Source: Plantago ovata (taxonomy: Eukaryota > Streptophyta > Magnoliopsida > Lamiales > Plantaginaceae). From it: a stretch of DNA of 64,000 bases. The stretch lies in NCBI GenBank assembly GCA_028274465.1, contig CM051455.1, positions 68,678,985-68,742,984 of the forward strand. Direction: 5' to 3'. The notes below the pieces were generated by a model. The model ran no database searches and was not told the origin of the DNA. It was given only the letters and a program-made list of their open reading frames with translations. The number at the start of each line of letters is the position of its first letter. Within the stretch, counting starts at the first letter, position 1. Below are positions 21,889-33,477 of the stretch, one piece after another. The position numbers and the translations under genes are program-made.

Positions 21889-23066
21889 TGATGAACGTGT
21901 ATTTTATACTTTCATTCGAGTCTTTTTTCACCAATTTAGCTATCCTCTATGTTAATTTAGCTATATTTTAGTGCATTTTATTATAATAGTGTCATGTTTC
22001 CCTCTAGTTTGCATTTTACAGATTTTGGGTGAAAAACGTGGTTTTCTGGGCAATTATATTGAAGATAACGAAGAATTAGTGTTCCGGGGACATTTTTTGG
22101 AGTATCTAGAAGATTCCGGATAGGATTTGAAGTCTAGGGGTCGAGTCTGAAGGCTAAAAGGTCACTAGAAGGCAAAAACCGAGTCCGAAAAGGAAAAGAA
22201 ATCCAAAAACGCGTAGAAAATGCGTATATCGCCGACTGCACCTCCAGGGCGATTCGCCCGGGACGTGGGGCGGTTCGCCCCACACCAGGCGATTCGCCCG
22301 GTGTGTGGGGCGACTTGCCCCACACGTGCCGAACCCCTATATATAGTTGCTCAGTTTTCTCCGTTTTTTCATACTTTCTCAGACCTTTTTTCATACCTTT
22401 CTCATTAGTTTTAGGGAAGAATTCTCCAGAGCCTGTTCTGGAAATTCTTAGCATAGGAGATACTTTTTCTTCTCGATTTGGAGCTTGTGAGATCGCGATT
22501 CTTCGGATATTGACAACCTTCGGTAACATTGTATCTCAGATTTTCTCTATTTATATTTTTTTATCTTTCAACATGTTTTCATTCAATCTTGTTATAATTT
22601 CTGTTGATTGCATGACATCTATGAGTAGCTAAATCTATTGTTGGTGATAGTATGTGATTTCTTAGCGAAGGGTTAGTAATTATGCTGATGGCGGTAAAGC
22701 GAATCAGACTTTGAGTTATTGCTTTATTTCTTTGATCTATCTAAGCCCTCTATCTTCGTAGTGTTGAATAAAACGGAACACATTGGACAATTCATGATCA
22801 AAGATCTCTATGCAAAACGATCGGGTACTTCATGCATGATTATTATCCTACTATGCTTTGAATGATCATACTATCACTAACTTCCATTATCTTGATAAGA
22901 AAAACCTGTGATAAGTTAGATTAGATAAAGCTAGTTATAGTCCTTAGAGATTGACACTCGAGGTTATTTTACTGCTACACTACGGTTTTCGTTGTAGTTG
23001 TGAATTGCCTTTGGCTAAAAACAAATTTATTTGATTAATTTGAATCTGACAAATTCCGGTTCATCA
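21889..23066 (+). repeat. 3' LTR of LARD-2
   Basis: It begins TGATGAAC and ends GGTTCATCA, giving a short terminal inverted repeat, and is 1178 bp. It is preceded by GTTCGGTTTGGGGAGTT, the polypurine tract. A GC-rich inverted-repeat cluster lies 340-440 bp in. Confidence 0.88.
22236..22335 (+). repeat. GC-rich inverted-repeat cluster in the LARD-2 LTR
   Basis: It contains GGGCGATTCGCCC, GGGGCGGTTCGCCCC, GGCGATTCGCC and GGGGCGACTTGCCCC. The core GCG, NNN, CGC is the same as in the LARD-1 LTR at the equivalent offset, with different flanking stem bases. Confidence 0.82.
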
Positions 23067-23107
23067 CATACCACTTAAACCATAAGAGAAGAAGAAAGAT
23101 TACTAAC

Positions 23108-23608
23108 CTCCAGAGCATTCCAAATCTCCGCCTTCCGCTCCGGAGTGAAAGTATGCCACTGGGCTCCAAGTGGTGGGAGATCCACTTTCTTCGTGGATTC
23201 CTTGCTGATGAACTTTGCAGCCTCCCTTGGCATCATCCTGTTGCAATAACATACATAAATTAAACCAACTAAATAAAACATACAATACCAAACACACAAA
23301 TTAATCCAACTAAATAACTTACACATGACCAGGCATGGGCCAGACGACGAGCTTGCCATTCACCCGCTCACACGCCCTGTACACCTCCCCCATGTACCCA
23401 TCATCCGGCAGGTTAGCAAACACGTCTGGGCCAGTAGACCCTGCACTGCTGCTTGAACGGGGGCCAGGGAACTGGGTCTCGGTGACATGAGTCGCCGAGG
23501 TCCCCCCGACTCCGGCTGACTACTAGGGGTGCGGAATGCCGAGTTTGGCTCGGCGTAGCTACGGTTGCTGGCCGCCAACAGCTTCCCCGGTTTCTTTGGC
23601 CTCGGCAT
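23108..23608 (-). pseudogene. Ptta/En/Spm-type accessory gene of CACTA-A, exons 1-2
   Basis: Exon 1 (23608-23333) starts M-P-R-P-K-K-P, the same start as in CACTA-B and CACTA-C, and ends before a GTAAGT donor. It changes frame in the middle: the end reads F-A-N-L-P-D-D-G in another frame, a motif shared with the other two copies. Exon 2 (23237-23108) carries A-A-K-F-I and Q-W-H-T-F and ends before GTTAGT. The rest of the gene is cut off by LARD-2. By homology the product would be a DNA-binding partner of the transposase. Confidence 0.7.
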
Positions 23609-24639
23609 GATCTGCACGTTTAAGAACAACCGTAAGAAACAATAAATGGATTTTGAGTATACACTGATAAGAAATGACATTGGACTTTATGCTTTACTTT
23701 ATGCTGTAAACTTATGATTTACAGATCCAAATGAAGCTGCAAAATGCATATGTGAAAGACCAAAAAATGCAAGGATACATAGCCTACATTTAAAAATCTA
23801 ATTTAATACAGAATTTGATCTAATTAATCTAATTTAATCCATCATTTTAAAATTTTAATCTAATTAATCTGATTTAAACCAAATTTTAATCTAATTAAAT
23901 ATAATTCATTTATCAATTCAGTTTATCCAGAATTTAATCTAAATTTGGCTGCTACTACTATAACCAAAGTACAAAACTATCAAAATTTTAAATTACGGAT
24001 ACTAACCAGAATTTAATCTAAATTTGGCTGCTACTACTACCAAAGTACAAGTACTACCAATTTTATTACGACTTCCAACATAACACAAGTACTACCAATT
24101 CTACTACTACTTTCAACACAACACAAATAAAAACAAAACCTTAAGCCTTACAACTCATTTAAAAAATAATCTAACCTTGTTCAATTCGAATAGTACCACA
24201 TTGATTTTATTTCATCATTTCATTCGGAAACAAGCTAACCTTGTTCTTAACTTCAATTTGAAGAAAAATTCTAGATGGGACAATAACAGTGAGAAATTAA
24301 ACAATACTAGAAAAAAAAACTTAATTGGAGAAATTAGGGTTACTAAACTATATCAAATGAAGTTGATAAAGGGAAGGAAGAAATCCGGTGGAATGGCGGT
24401 GTGGTGGCGGAATGCGGTATGGTGGTTGTACGCAAAGAAGACGACCGGACAGTGGTGGTGGGACGAAAAACAAGGATGGTAGTGATGGCGTCGATCTGTA
24501 GTGGTGGTGCGGCGTCGATGTATGGTGGTGGTGGACCAGCGGCGTTCGAAGTGCGGGGGTGGTGGAGGCGGGTAGGGATAGGGATTTAAAGATGATTTGG
24601 GGGAAATGGGGAAGAAGAAAGACTTCCCCGATCTGTAAA

Positions 24640-24907
24640 TAAAAATATAGCGACGGATGAGTTCATTCGTCGCTATATTTTTATTTACTTATTTTTTTAG
24701 ATATTTTTAATCCAAACCAAATTCTGGTCAACTCAGTTTAGCGACGGATAAGTCTATCCGTCGCTAAACTGGAGTCGGATTGGGTCTCTAGAGGCACGAA
24801 CTGAGCTTAGAGCGCAATTCGTCCTTACCCGTCGCTACCTTCAGCGATCCGTCGCTAAATAGCGACGGATTGCGTCCGTATCTAATGATCCGTCGCTATT
24901 TGCCTGA
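24640..24907. repeat. Subterminal repeat array of CACTA-A
   Basis: At least seven copies of TAGCGACGGAT or ATCCGTCGCTA, in both orientations, lie within 270 bp of the terminus, partly as perfect inverted pairs. Confidence 0.85.
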
Positions 24908-24919
24908 TTTCTTGTAGTG

Positions 24920-26010
24920 CAAGCTCAAACCCCACCTTCGCCACTTTCCCTCCGACCTTTTAGCTTTTTCCGTTTGACTTTCGTTTCGACTTCTAGTTGG
25001 TAAACTAGTCTTCTTCTGTTTAGGTGCCACGTCTGTTAGCCCGTATTTCACGGCTCTTATTGCGGTTCTTGCTCGCAAGGTTTAAGGTGAGTGCCCCAAA
25101 GTTTGTCTGTTTTTAAAACCTGGAAGGCAATGTGCTATGCATGTATATATATATGTGTATTGTATTCTGTACGCTACTGCTTTAAAAGTAAATATTCCCT
25201 ATGCATGACCATTTTACTTTATTATGTACGGTGTTGTTCTGTTTGTACTGACTCTTCTGCAGGAATGCAACTTGATTATCCGAGCACTTTAACTGTTATT
25301 GTTTCTGTCTGTTTCTGTGTGGTCGGTCGATTAGGTTGTAACTAGGTAGACTTGGGTAGTGTGGACTATCGGGTTTATTTGGTTACTGCCTAGTCTATTC
25401 CCTTTTAGACGCGAGGCAGAAGTCGCTGAGGTCTATTAGGTTCGTAGGTTCTGTTTCTGTTTCTGTCTAGAGTTGTACCCTCTGGAGGGAGCTATAAGGG
25501 CATTCTGGGAGTAGGAGTAACAAGGTGGGCTGCACCAACGGACTTCACCTTATATGTTTCTATCTGTCTTTGCTATGTTATATGTTTCTGTTACTGCTTT
25601 GCTTGCTACAAATGTTTATTTTCAAAACGTTTATTTTTCTGTCTATTAAACTTGGAACCTCACTGAGATCATTTATCTCACACTCTTTCTGTTTTCAAAA
25701 TTCCTTCCTTGTAGATTTTGTTGAAGAAGATCAAGTCTAGGCATCCAGCGACTGAGAGTTGGGTTTGGGAGCTCGTGGGATTTTATTTGCTAGCAATAAG
25801 AAGAAAAACTTTTTTATCTTCACTGTCCGTTTCTTTTAAAATTTACATTGAGTTTAGTTACCGTTATCTCTGTTCTATCTTGAAGTTTGTAAGCTCATTT
25901 GAGCGCCAAAACCCGTTCCTTATTATTTATTGAAAACCGTTGCTTTTGAATTTTAAAATTTACTTTATTTTCGAAAGAATTATTTTATTTTAAAAATCGG
26001 TACCGTTACA
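24920..26010 (-). repeat. Possible gypsy LTR fragment in reverse orientation
   Basis: Read on the minus strand the segment starts TGTAACGGTACCGATTTT at 26010 and has the character of a chromovirus LTR. No second LTR or coding region is present and its other end lies beyond CACTA-A. No open frame is convincing. The part from 25219 is also in the downstream duplicate. Confidence 0.35.
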
Positions 26011-26119
26011 GTCCTACTGTTATGTTTTTCGTAATTTAATTTCGTTTGAATATGACCCTGATGATGGTTCTTGGTGTTGAAATCTTTACTTGTCTAATTA
26101 AATTTGATTTCCTGATCTT

Positions 26120-26182
<63 letters not shown>

Positions 26183-26416
26183 ACATATACATATAACTGC
26201 CCCATATGTATATGTATATATATATATACACATATATATATATAGCAGCCAATGTGAGAATGACTTTTGTTTAAATTTATCAGGTTTAATTGAGAATGTA
26301 TGTATGTGCAGATGATGCTTTTATATGTTGAAGTAGTCGGGCAGAGGAATAAGTTATTTTGCCTTGAGGGATGAAGTTTGTGTTAAGAAAGTATGGGGCA
26401 GTTTTGTTGACCTTGT
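25219..26416 (+). repeat. Direct duplication, left copy (about 1.2 kb)
   Basis: It matches 32491-33648 almost throughout; the main difference is a microsatellite. Its left boundary coincides with the TTA target of CACTA-B, which is present here only once and uninterrupted, so this copy keeps the empty site. Its right boundary joins the broken left end of CACTA-B. The last 130 bp correspond to the 3' end of the GEX1-like pseudogene. Confidence 0.9.
26119..26251. repeat. AT and GTATAT microsatellite
   Basis: (AT)n is followed by GTATAT repeats and their mirror. Open frames of alternating Ile and Tyr here are artefacts of the repeat. Confidence 0.9.
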
Positions 26417-26655
26417 TTTACCGACGGATAAAATGATGGCTTTTATCCGTCGATAAATACCGACGGATCGGTCTCAGTTACCGACGGATGACGGATAACG
26501 AACAAAGTTGACCACTTTGTTCGTCATCCGTCGCTAAAGAGGACCCATCCGTCGGTAATTTAGCGACGGATACCGTTATCCGTCGCTGAATTATAAAAAA
26601 AAATAAAAATAAAAAATAAAACAAAGCTTACCGACGGATAACGTTATCCGTCGGT
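26417..26655. repeat. Left subterminal repeats of CACTA-B
   Basis: Multiple copies of ACCGACGGAT and ATCCGTCGGT, some as inverted pairs around short loops, here with a T instead of G in the third position compared with the other two elements. Confidence 0.85.
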
Positions 26656-27299
26656 AAGCTTAATATAACCGACCAATCGACGGGCAGAACCTTCATTCTC
26701 TTCAATCTCCATTCTTCTTCTTCTCGTTTTTCTCTCTTCTCATCTCCATTTCTCCTTCAAAACTCCACCATTTTCATCCATTTTGGTATCAAATTGAAGC
26801 TTATTGCACAAGCAACAAGGAACAACCTTCAATTCGAAGTTTTTTTTGGTCAATTTGTGCAAAATTAAAGGTATGAACTCTAGCCCTTATTTGATTTTTA
26901 ATTTGGGAATTATCCAATTGTTGGTTAAATTGTCAAATGTATGTTACATAGTAGTTGATACAAGTCTATTTTGCTTAAATGTGTAGTTGATTGTTGTTAA
27001 AGTTGAGTAATAAATCGATTTTGGGATTTTATTAATTTGGGGGTTTCTTAAATTATGGAAATGTATGTTAGTATTAAGTAGATATTAGTTGTTATAGTTG
27101 AATGTTAGTTTTGGATTATGTTAATTTGAGTTTGTTAATTAAAATCGAGACTTAGATCAATTTAGGGCTTTTTTTAGTTTTGTATTTGATCGAATTTCAT
27201 GTTCCATAACTAGTTTATGTACTTATATAAGGTTAATTTTGTAGTTGAATACGATAAAATTGAGTAATTTATGAAAATCGAGACTTGTAGCTCAATTTG

Positions 27300-27635
27300 G
27301 GGGTTTTGAAATAAAGTGAAAATGGGTTCGAGATGATGATATGATGATGATGTTAGGTTAGAAATGATGTTCATATGGTTGTTGTTGACAATGCTAGGCT
27401 AGAGATGATGTTGTTGATGGTTGGTTGATTGGTGATAAGGTTGATGATGTTAGGCTAGAGATGATGTTGTTATATGGTTGGTTGGTGATATGGTTGATAA
27501 TGTTAGGCTAGAGATGATGTTCATATGGTTGTTGTTGATGATGTTGTTGATGGTTGGTAAATTGGTGATATGGTTGATGATGTTAGGCTAGAGATGTTTT
27601 TGTTATATGGTTGATTGGTGATATGGTTGGTTGAT
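27300..27635 (+). repeat. Degenerate minisatellite in the CACTA-B leader
   Basis: The phrase TTGATGATGTTAGGCTAGAGATG recurs about six times with irregular spacing upstream of the tnp2 remnant. Nothing else was seen between 26660 and 27800 apart from AT-rich sequence. Confidence 0.75.
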
Positions 27636-27814
27636 AATTATAATTTGTCCTTAAAATTAAATGAAATGATTATAACATAATAATAAAATGATTATAATGT
27701 TAACTTCAAATATGTATAAGACATATAAATATCCTTAAAACTACATTTCTAAATATGAATATTGAAAATGTATGAATTTAATAATTAAAGAATTTCAGGT
27801 TAGTCATTGTTGAA

Positions 27815-28436
27815 ATGGAACCCGATCGGTCTTGGATGTATAAACGGAACAAGCATGGGATGATTCTGCCTAGTTTCGAGCAGGGGCTTGATTCATTTAT
27901 TGCATTTGCACTTGCACACCCTGATTGTTTGAAATGTGGGGATATGAAGTGTCCTTGTAGTGCAAATAAATGTAGAAACACGCAATGGTTGAGCCCCAAT
28001 ATGGTTAAGCAGCACGTGAGAAGTAGGGGATTCGTGCCTGATAATGAGGTATGGAATCATCACGGTGAGACTGTTCCTTTGCTCCTAGACTATGGGAGCG
28101 CGAGAAAACACATGTGGATTATGATTTGGTTGAGATCAACCAGAAGAAGAAGTACAAAAAGTACGAGCCATTTGTGTTAGCCAGTCAAGCAACACAAGCT
28201 GTCTACTTTACCTATCCAGGTGTGTCTAAGGCCAAGGGTGATTGGTTGGGTGTGATACCCATACGTGCTCGTTCCAAGATTGAGTATATAGAGAAGGACG
28301 AGTCCATAACCAACTCGTTCCAGTCGGATTTAGTGGATGATGTAGCACGACGCCCTATACAGGATAAAGATGGGCAGTTTGCCCTGCACGAGGATCATTT
28401 TGTAGAGTTAGAGTTGGAGGAACCTTTAATTGGTAA
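27815..28436 (+). pseudogene. Internally deleted tnp2 transposase gene of CACTA-B
   Basis: The first 90 codons match the transposase-associated N-terminal domain of En/Spm tnp2, with W-M-Y, a C-P-C zinc-like cluster and V-W-N-H-H-G-E. At about 28095 the sequence jumps to the C-terminal DUF4216 domain, with Y-D-L-V-E-I-N, K-Y-E-P-F-V-L-A-S-Q and D-E-S-I, in another frame. The whole catalytic transposase domain and the DUF4218 domain, which are present in CACTA-C, are deleted. The product would be inactive. Confidence 0.85.
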
Positions 28437-28565
28437 TAAATTATGTTGCTATGTCATTTATATGTATATTCACTTGTATGTGCATTTACGTTAATTGATA
28501 ATGCTTTATATTGTACGTGCATATTTCATATCATTATACTAACCTTGATATTGTTTTATTTGCAG

Positions 28566-31500
28566 ATGCCGAAACCTAGGTGCAACTACATTCCACCCGA
28601 GTTACGAGTTCCTGGAGCCCCAGGGTACGAGCAGGGTGTAGTTCCACCCATCATTGGATTCTCGGAGGGGAGTAGCTCCTCATCGTCAACCATGAAGAAG
28701 AAGGTTAAGTTTGACCCATTTGCGAACCTACCTGATGATGGTTGCCCATACGTGACGCCGACCCTAGGTCCCATGTATAAGGGGAAGCCTGTTCTGTTCC
28801 CTAACGGAAAAGCTGCGTAAGTACACTTTCTGCTGTTTAGTTTATTGTTTAACTTGTGACATATTACGTATACTTTATTATGCTTATTCATTCTTATTTG
28901 TATTTAACAATCATAATAGGTTTTACCCTGCATCTGCCCATTCGAAGATCGGTGACATCATCACCCAGAAGTTCATCTCTCCAGCACCGACTGAGGACCG
29001 TGGTGGGGAGAAGTGGTCAAGGCTGCCTGACCATGTCATTGGCTTCTACTTCGATGAGCTGCGGGTATTGTAACAATCTTAAATGTTTAGCAAACGTTGT
29101 TTTATTTTTATTCTAAATTTACGTGAGTGGTATGTTAGCCACTATATTTGGGTGATTGATGAACGTATTTTTGACGCGTTCATCTTGTCTTTTTTACCTT
29201 CTTTTGCTATCTTCTAGCCTTGTCTTTTGGTTAGTTTTGTAGAATAGTGTCACGTTTTATGTTTTCTGCATTTTCAGGCACTTAGGTACGAAACGGCGTT
29301 TTTGGAGCTAAAAACGAGCCTTTTGGATGGAAAAGATGGCCCCGTTGAAGTTCCCCAATCTCCGTGGCTTGTTCGTGAGTGTTTGAGCATCAATAAGCAT
29401 TGAGAAGGATGAGTCCAAGGCACCCGAGGGCCGTACGAGGGCAAAAAGATTGAGTTTGAAGACAAAAATCTGCCCAGGAGCCAAGCTAAGCGCCTGGAAT
29501 AGTGAAGCGCTCCGCTTCATTTTCCAGGAGCTTTGGCACAGCAGCCAAGCGAAGCGCTTGGAGGGCCAAAGCGCTTCGCTTGCCAAGCGCTCCGCTTGGA
29601 CTCTCCAAGCGGTCCGCTTGGCAGCGGTTACGTTTTCGGATTTTCCTTCTTAGATCTGATCTTCTGTTACTTTTGGGATACTTTTTGAACACTAGCTTCG
29701 TTTTGGAGAGCTCCTAAGTCCCAAAACTCAGAGAAAACTCAGATACATTGTATTTTAGATTGGATTAAAGGTTTTGGCATAGGATTGCATCCATTGTTTC
29801 ATCTACGGAGAGATTTTCATCAATACCCACCGATTAGTGACAACTTGGTGGTAACATTGTATCATTATCTCTTGTCTAGTAGTTTGATTTGATGTATTCT
29901 ATTTACAATTCATATGATTTGATGTCTATGTTGATGAATATGAGTAGTTAAATCCTTTGTGTTGGTGGTAGAATGTAGAATATGCATGCTATGGGTTATG
30001 TTTATGCTTACATGAGATTGTGATTCAATCTTGCTGCAAATTCCTTCATATGATTCTTAGTTGCCTATAAAATATATTCGAATTGAGTATAGTGACAAAC
30101 TCTTGGTCAATGAAAGCTATAGGATTGTATGTTAGAGATTTGCAGCATGCTAGATAAATGGTGTTGGTGACAAGCACCACTAAAGTATTGATAGTGGTCT
30201 TTTATGATGTGTGTCTTGAAAGTTACCTAGACGAGTTGCTTAGCAGACTTGATATAAGGTTTTACGCACTGAACTTGTGAGCATATTCGTAACCCATGCA
30301 TGTGTATTGGATTTCTACCACCAACCGTTTTCCAAGCTTGATTACAACAATCTGATTTCTCGTTGCTTTGTTCTAAGAAAATAATTCTACAAACACTTGA
30401 ACCCGTTGTCTGAAATAACTAGCAAAAACCACAAACAAAGCCACGTTAGGTCCCGAGAGAACGACACTCGGGGACAACTTGCCATTGCACTCTAGTTTGT
30501 GTAGTGATAAGTGTTCTATTGGCTACAAACAAATTTAATTGGTGAAAAAACGACATCATCAGTGATATGTTAGTCACCATGTGTTAGTTGTTTTTTTAGG
30601 GCAATGTGAGTGGTATGTTAGCCACTATATTTGGGTGATATGTTAGTCACCATTGTGCTTACGTTAATCTTGTTCTTGTTGTATTGATTGTTGTGTCGTT
30701 CTAAATTATGACCTTTGGTTGTTTTGGTGGTTAGAAACACTACTACTTGCCAAACGTGCTATTGAAGGAGCTTTGGTTTGTTTTCAACACTGTTGGTGCT
30801 CGTTGTTACCGAGACAAGGTACACGACCTTAAGGAGTCTCCTCGAGTGAAGCCTAGATTCATCCACGACAGCGAGTGGCCTCTGTGGTTGGCTTACTGGA
30901 AGACACAGGATGCCGAGGATCTAGCAGAACAGAACAAGAAGAATCGAGCACGGGCGGACAGAAGCAGCTCCGGTGATGACGAGGACTATTCGAAGCACCA
31001 TCTCGGCACACAGTCTCAGGCCACTCGTGACCTCAATGCAGTAAGTTAACTTATGCTTTACTCCAGTCACTTTCAATATTCTTAAAATTTTATTGTAAAC
31101 ACTGACACTTATTACTTTGCAAAATGAACAGAGGCTCACTGGGCAAGGATGTGAGTCGTACTTGACCATGGTGAAAAATGCCAAGTTCAAGAACGGCAAG
31201 TGGACATGCAAGAAAGCCCAGAAACTGAATGTAAGTACATAAATGAGTAGTTTGAGTTACTTGTACTGTATTTCTTTTTAAAAAGTTTGTATATGTATTG
31301 TAATATATCAACTCATGTATTGCTTAACTGCTTGTAGGAGGAGGTTGAGGCTTTGTACATGCTTAAGATGCAAGAGAAGGGTGACGGACTTACGATGGAG
31401 GAAGAGAACGCTGCCTTCCTCGAGGTGAACCCTCCTGGCCCTAAGTGGTCGGTCTATGGCTTAGGGAACTTGGGACGTTCTCTTGCAGCTGAATCATTTC

Positions 31501-31917
31501 AGCGCTCATCCGGTTCTACCTCCAGCTCAGATTCTCGATTGGCTGAGGAGATGGCAGCACTTAGGGCCGAGAATGCTAGGATGATGACCATTCAGAACAC
31601 ACTTGTGTCTCAGGTATATTCACTTGTATGCTAAGATTATGTTGATATGTCATGTAGATGTATAACCACTTGTATGCTCATTTACATTGCTTGCATCTAT
31701 CATTCATATTCTTAACTACATCGATCATTACTTGTGTCAGGTGGAGACGCAGAATTTCGTGCTGAAGAAGCTGCTGGAGAAGCATCCCATTGGCATAGAC
31801 CCGTTCGCAAAGGGAGCTGTGTTTCAGACCGGGGGAGGGGAGCCCTGGTACGGCGGGGAGTGCGCGTTTGCAAGGCAGTTCTCATGCTCCTTCGGGTTCC
31901 AGTGGTCGTGGTTCTAG
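28566..31917 (+). CDS. Ptta/En/Spm-type accessory protein of CACTA-B (six exons, interrupted by solo LTR)
   Basis: Predicted exons are 28566-28816, 28920-29064, 30735-31040, 31132-31230, 31338-31613 and 31741-31917, all with GT/AG borders. The start M-P-K-P-R matches the related genes. Exon 1 ends near P-D-D-G-C-P-Y and the G-K-P-V-L-F-P-N-G motif. Exon 3 carries the T-Q-S-x-A motif and exon 5 L-T-M-E-E-E-N-A-A-F-L-E-V-N-P-P and Y-G-L-G, all typical of the plant transposase family Ptta/En/Spm (Transposase_24). Exons 5-6 form a predicted coiled coil. These proteins are thought to bind subterminal repeats. The LARD solo LTR adds 1.4 kb to intron 2 but leaves the exons open, so the gene may still be spliceable. 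Confidence 0.7.
29126..30651 (+). repeat. Hairpin units in intron 2 of the CACTA-B gene, split by the solo LTR
   Basis: Units AGTGGTATGTTAGCCACT (29126-29143 and 30609-30626) and GGTGATATGTTAGTCACC (30634-30651) share the loop TATGTTAG with two alternative stems, AGTGG/CCACT and GGTGA/TCACC. A fourth unit (left part 29151-29156, right part 30562-30578) is the insertion site of the solo LTR. Confidence 0.85.
29157..30561 (+). repeat. Solo LTR of the LARD-1 family
   Basis: It is 1405 bp, TGATGAACG to ACATCATCA, flanked by GTGAT (29152-29156 and 30562-30566). It differs from the LARD-1 5' LTR at about 30 positions. A solo LTR with intact target duplication indicates recombination between the two LTRs of a former full element. 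It carries the same GC-rich inverted-repeat cluster (about 29488-29625). Confidence 0.93.
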
Positions 31918-32490
31918 TGGTCGTCGTCCTTAGATTTTGACATTTTAGTTGGGCATTTGTAGTACTATTGTAAAACTTTCACATTTACATTTGTAGTAAA
32001 CGTTTTTCTATTTTGAAGAATCGAATTTTATTGAATTTTATTTTCAATTCAATTTTAATGATTTTTAATTTTTAGTACGTAAATTTATATTATTAAACAG
32101 GTTGTTGTACAATTATTAAGAAAAATAAAAAAAATAAAAATACCGACGGATAACGTCGGTATAACTTTATCCGTCGGTCAAGACCGGATAACTTAGTCAA
32201 CCGATCATGACCGACGGATAAAATTATCCGTCGGTAATTGTCACCAACGGATAAATTTATCCGTCGGTCAAACGAATAAGGGCTGGTCAACGCCCTTATT
32301 CGTCAGTCCGTCGGTATTATCCGTCGCTAAATTTAGCGACGGATAATAACCGTCGGTAAAGGGATTACCGACGGATAAAATAGCTACGCGCTATTTATCC
32401 GTCGGTAAGGAAGAACCGATCCGTCGGTAAAGACTTACCGACGGATCGGTCGCCTATCATCCGTCGGTAAATGCGTAGCTTCTTGTGGTG
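31918..32490. repeat. 3' end and right subterminal repeats of CACTA-B
   Basis: After an AT-rich 3' untranslated region, at least a dozen copies of ACCGACGGAT or its complement fill 32140-32470, many as inverted pairs. The terminus TTCTTGTGGTG follows. Confidence 0.85.
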
Positions 32491-33385
32491 TTATTATGTA
32501 CGGTGTTGTTCTGTTTGTACTGACTCTTCTGCAGGAATGCAACTTGGTTATCCGAGCACTTTAACTGTTATTGTTTCTGTCTGTTTCTGTGTGGTCGGTC
32601 GATTAGGTTGTAACTAGGTAGACTTGGGTAGTGTGGACTATCGGGTTTATTTTGTTACTGCCTAGTCTATTCCCTTTTAGACGCGAGGCAGAAGTCGCTG
32701 AGGTCTATTAGGGTCGTAGGTTCTGTTTCTGTCTAGAGTTGTACCCTCTGGAGGGAGCTATAAGGGCATTCTGGGAGTAGGAGTAACAAGGCGGGCTGCA
32801 CCAACGGACTTCACCTTATATGTTTTTGTCTGTCTTTGCTATGTTATCTGTTTCTGTTACTGCTTTGCTTGCTACAAATGTTTATTTTCAAAACCGTTTA
32901 TTTTTCTGTCTATTAAACTTGGAACCTCACTGAGATCATTTATCTCACACTCTTTCTGTTTTCAAAATTCATTCCTTGTAGATTTTGTTGAAGAAGATCA
33001 AGTCTAGGCATCCAGCGACTGAGAGTTGGGTTTGGGAGCTTGTGGGATTTTATTTGCTAGCAATAAGAAGAAAAACTTTTTATCTTCACTATCCGTTTCT
33101 TTTAAAATTTACACTGAGTTTAGTTACCGTTATCTCTGTTCTACGTTGAAGTTTGTAAGCTCATTTGAGCGCCAAAACCCGTTCCTTATTATTTATTGAA
33201 GACCGTTGCTTTTGAATTTTAAAATTTACTTTATTTTCGAAAGAATTATTTTATTTTAAAAATCGGTACCGTTACAGTCCTACTGTTATGTTTTTGTAAT
33301 TTAATTTCGTTTGAATATGACTCTGATGATGGTTCTTGGTGTTGAAATTTTTACTTGTCTAATTAAATTTGATTTCCTGATCTTT

Positions 33386-33477
<92 letters not shown>

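Larger units (their letters stand above)
19450..23066 (+). mobile_element. LARD-2: right part of a second non-autonomous LTR element
   Basis: From 19450 the sequence aligns with LARD-1 from about 10391: the same acidic ORF remnant, the M-D-L-L-E block (19890-19996), a GC-rich inverted-repeat cluster, and a 350-bp stretch (20565-20925) equal to 11580-11930. It continues through several purine-rich motifs to a 3' LTR at 21889-23066. The copia element sits at its left edge, where LARD-1 has continuous sequence, so copia inserted into LARD-2. No polymerase is present. Confidence 0.85.
23067..24919 (-). mobile_element. CACTA-A: right part of an En/Spm-type DNA transposon
   Basis: The right end reads TTTCTTGTAGTG (24908-24919), the inverse of the CACTACAAGAAA terminus typical of CACTA elements. 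It is preceded by an array of TAGCGACGGAT and its complement (24650-24900), the usual subterminal binding sites. Two exons of a Ptta/En/Spm-type accessory gene lie on the minus strand. LARD-2 interrupts the next intron; the rest is left of the window. No tnp2 lies between this gene and the terminus, so the copy was probably non-autonomous. Confidence 0.85.
26417..32490 (+). mobile_element. CACTA-B: En/Spm derivative lacking its left terminus
   Basis: The right end reads CTTCTTGTGGTG (32479-32490), a variant CACTA terminus, followed by TTA. Subterminal arrays of TACCGACGGAT type lie at 26417-26655 and 32140-32470. On the plus strand it carries an internally deleted tnp2 gene and a six-exon Ptta/En/Spm-type gene. 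The left side begins directly with subterminal repeats and has no CAC terminus. A LARD solo LTR sits in one intron. Confidence 0.85.

Noticed and set aside
23067..24919. Possibility that the CACTA-A segment is a complete small element
   Set aside because: Only the right terminus is present; homology to the other two accessory genes shows that exons 3 onward are missing at the LARD-2 junction.
26036..26315. Open frames of alternating Ile and Tyr at 26036-26315 and 33311-33547
   Set aside because: They are translations of AT microsatellites, not proteins.
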